From Acidobacteriota bacterium (GTDB lineage: Bacteria > Acidobacteriota > Terriglobia > Acidiferrales > UBA7541), in assembly GCA_003224075.1 (NCBI GenBank), contig QHYF01000171.1, positions 1 to 11,649 on the forward strand: DNA of 11,649 bases. Reading direction: 5' to 3'. How positions within the stretch are numbered: the stretch's first letter is position 1; each line of letters begins with the position of its first letter. Shown one piece after another: positions 11,576 through 11,649 of this stretch. The notes beneath the pieces were generated by a model. It saw only the letters and a program-made list of their open reading frames with translations. It had not been told where the DNA came from and did not search any database. The position numbers and the translations under genes are program-made.

Positions 11576-11649
11576 ATGATGAAAGCTACCTCAGGCCTTG
11601 CGAACAAAGGCATAGAACGAATACTCGAACTCTCGGCGGATGCGCACAT
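11576..11649 (+). CDS. Start of an unrecognised gene, truncated by the window edge
   Basis: AAGGAG (11561-11566) lies 9 nt before ATG 11576 (or 12 nt before ATG 11579). The frame stays open to the right edge for 24 codons: MMKATSGLANKGIERILELS and onward. The N-terminus looks soluble and helical. Too short to assign a family; no promoter is evident. Confidence 0.45.
   Translation, partial: MMKATSGLANKGIERILELSADAH

Noticed and set aside
11388..11576. 62-codon frame on the - strand at the right end
   Set aside because: No ribosome-binding site, no domain, low-complexity ends; probably non-coding.

Overview
The window looks like chromosomal DNA from a GC-rich bacterium, most likely an acidobacterium (Acidobacteriota). 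This assignment is inferred from gene content (CarD/CdnL factor, an ATP-dependent 5-oxoprolinase locus, a DUF5063-like gene, a REP-associated transposase with many GC-rich hairpin repeats) and was not tested by a search. No rRNA, tRNA or CRISPR array was found.

Layout, left to right. tsaB runs off the left edge (- strand) and is divergent from a carD/cdnL-type gene (+) that has a good sigma-70-type promoter and a strong terminator. Next, on the - strand, come a DUF5063-like gene (its 3' end appears frameshifted) and pxpA. From about 2816 to 5160 lies an accessory island: a 12-unit REP hairpin array, a REP-associated tyrosine transposase (RAYT), a second 7-unit REP array, a winged-helix/HNH nuclease gene, another palindrome, and a short AT-rich segment with a strong promoter aimed straight into an intrinsic terminator. 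To the right of the island are pxpC (frameshifted by a 14-bp near-duplication) and pxpB, then a DUF2721 membrane protein and tsaD, all on the - strand. galU (+) is divergent from tsaD. A FmdB-type zinc-ribbon gene (-) faces galU and is divergent from rsmI (+). The last 420 bases hold three copies of a GTAAGTGCGGATT repeat, a doubtful 39-codon ORF with an excellent ribosome-binding site, and the start of an unrecognised gene that leaves the window.

How the genes fit together. pxpA, pxpB and pxpC encode the three subunits of the ATP-dependent 5-oxoprolinase, which opens 5-oxoproline to glutamate. The island separates pxpBC from pxpA, a terminator lies between them, and pxpC is broken, so the pathway is probably impaired in this strain unless the frameshift is bypassed. 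tsaB and tsaD supply two partners of the bacterial tRNA t6A complex. galU makes UDP-glucose, and rsmI 2'-O-methylates 16S rRNA.

Most notable: (1) the RAYT/REP/HNH island, with GTAG-footed hairpins that fit the known substrate logic of RAYTs; (2) the 14-bp repeat in pxpC, whose removal restores one continuous 314-residue protein; (3) repeated TAnnnT boxes 6-8 nt upstream of start codons that lack Shine-Dalgarno sequences, suggesting leaderless transcripts; (4) the promoter-terminator leader upstream of the HNH gene.
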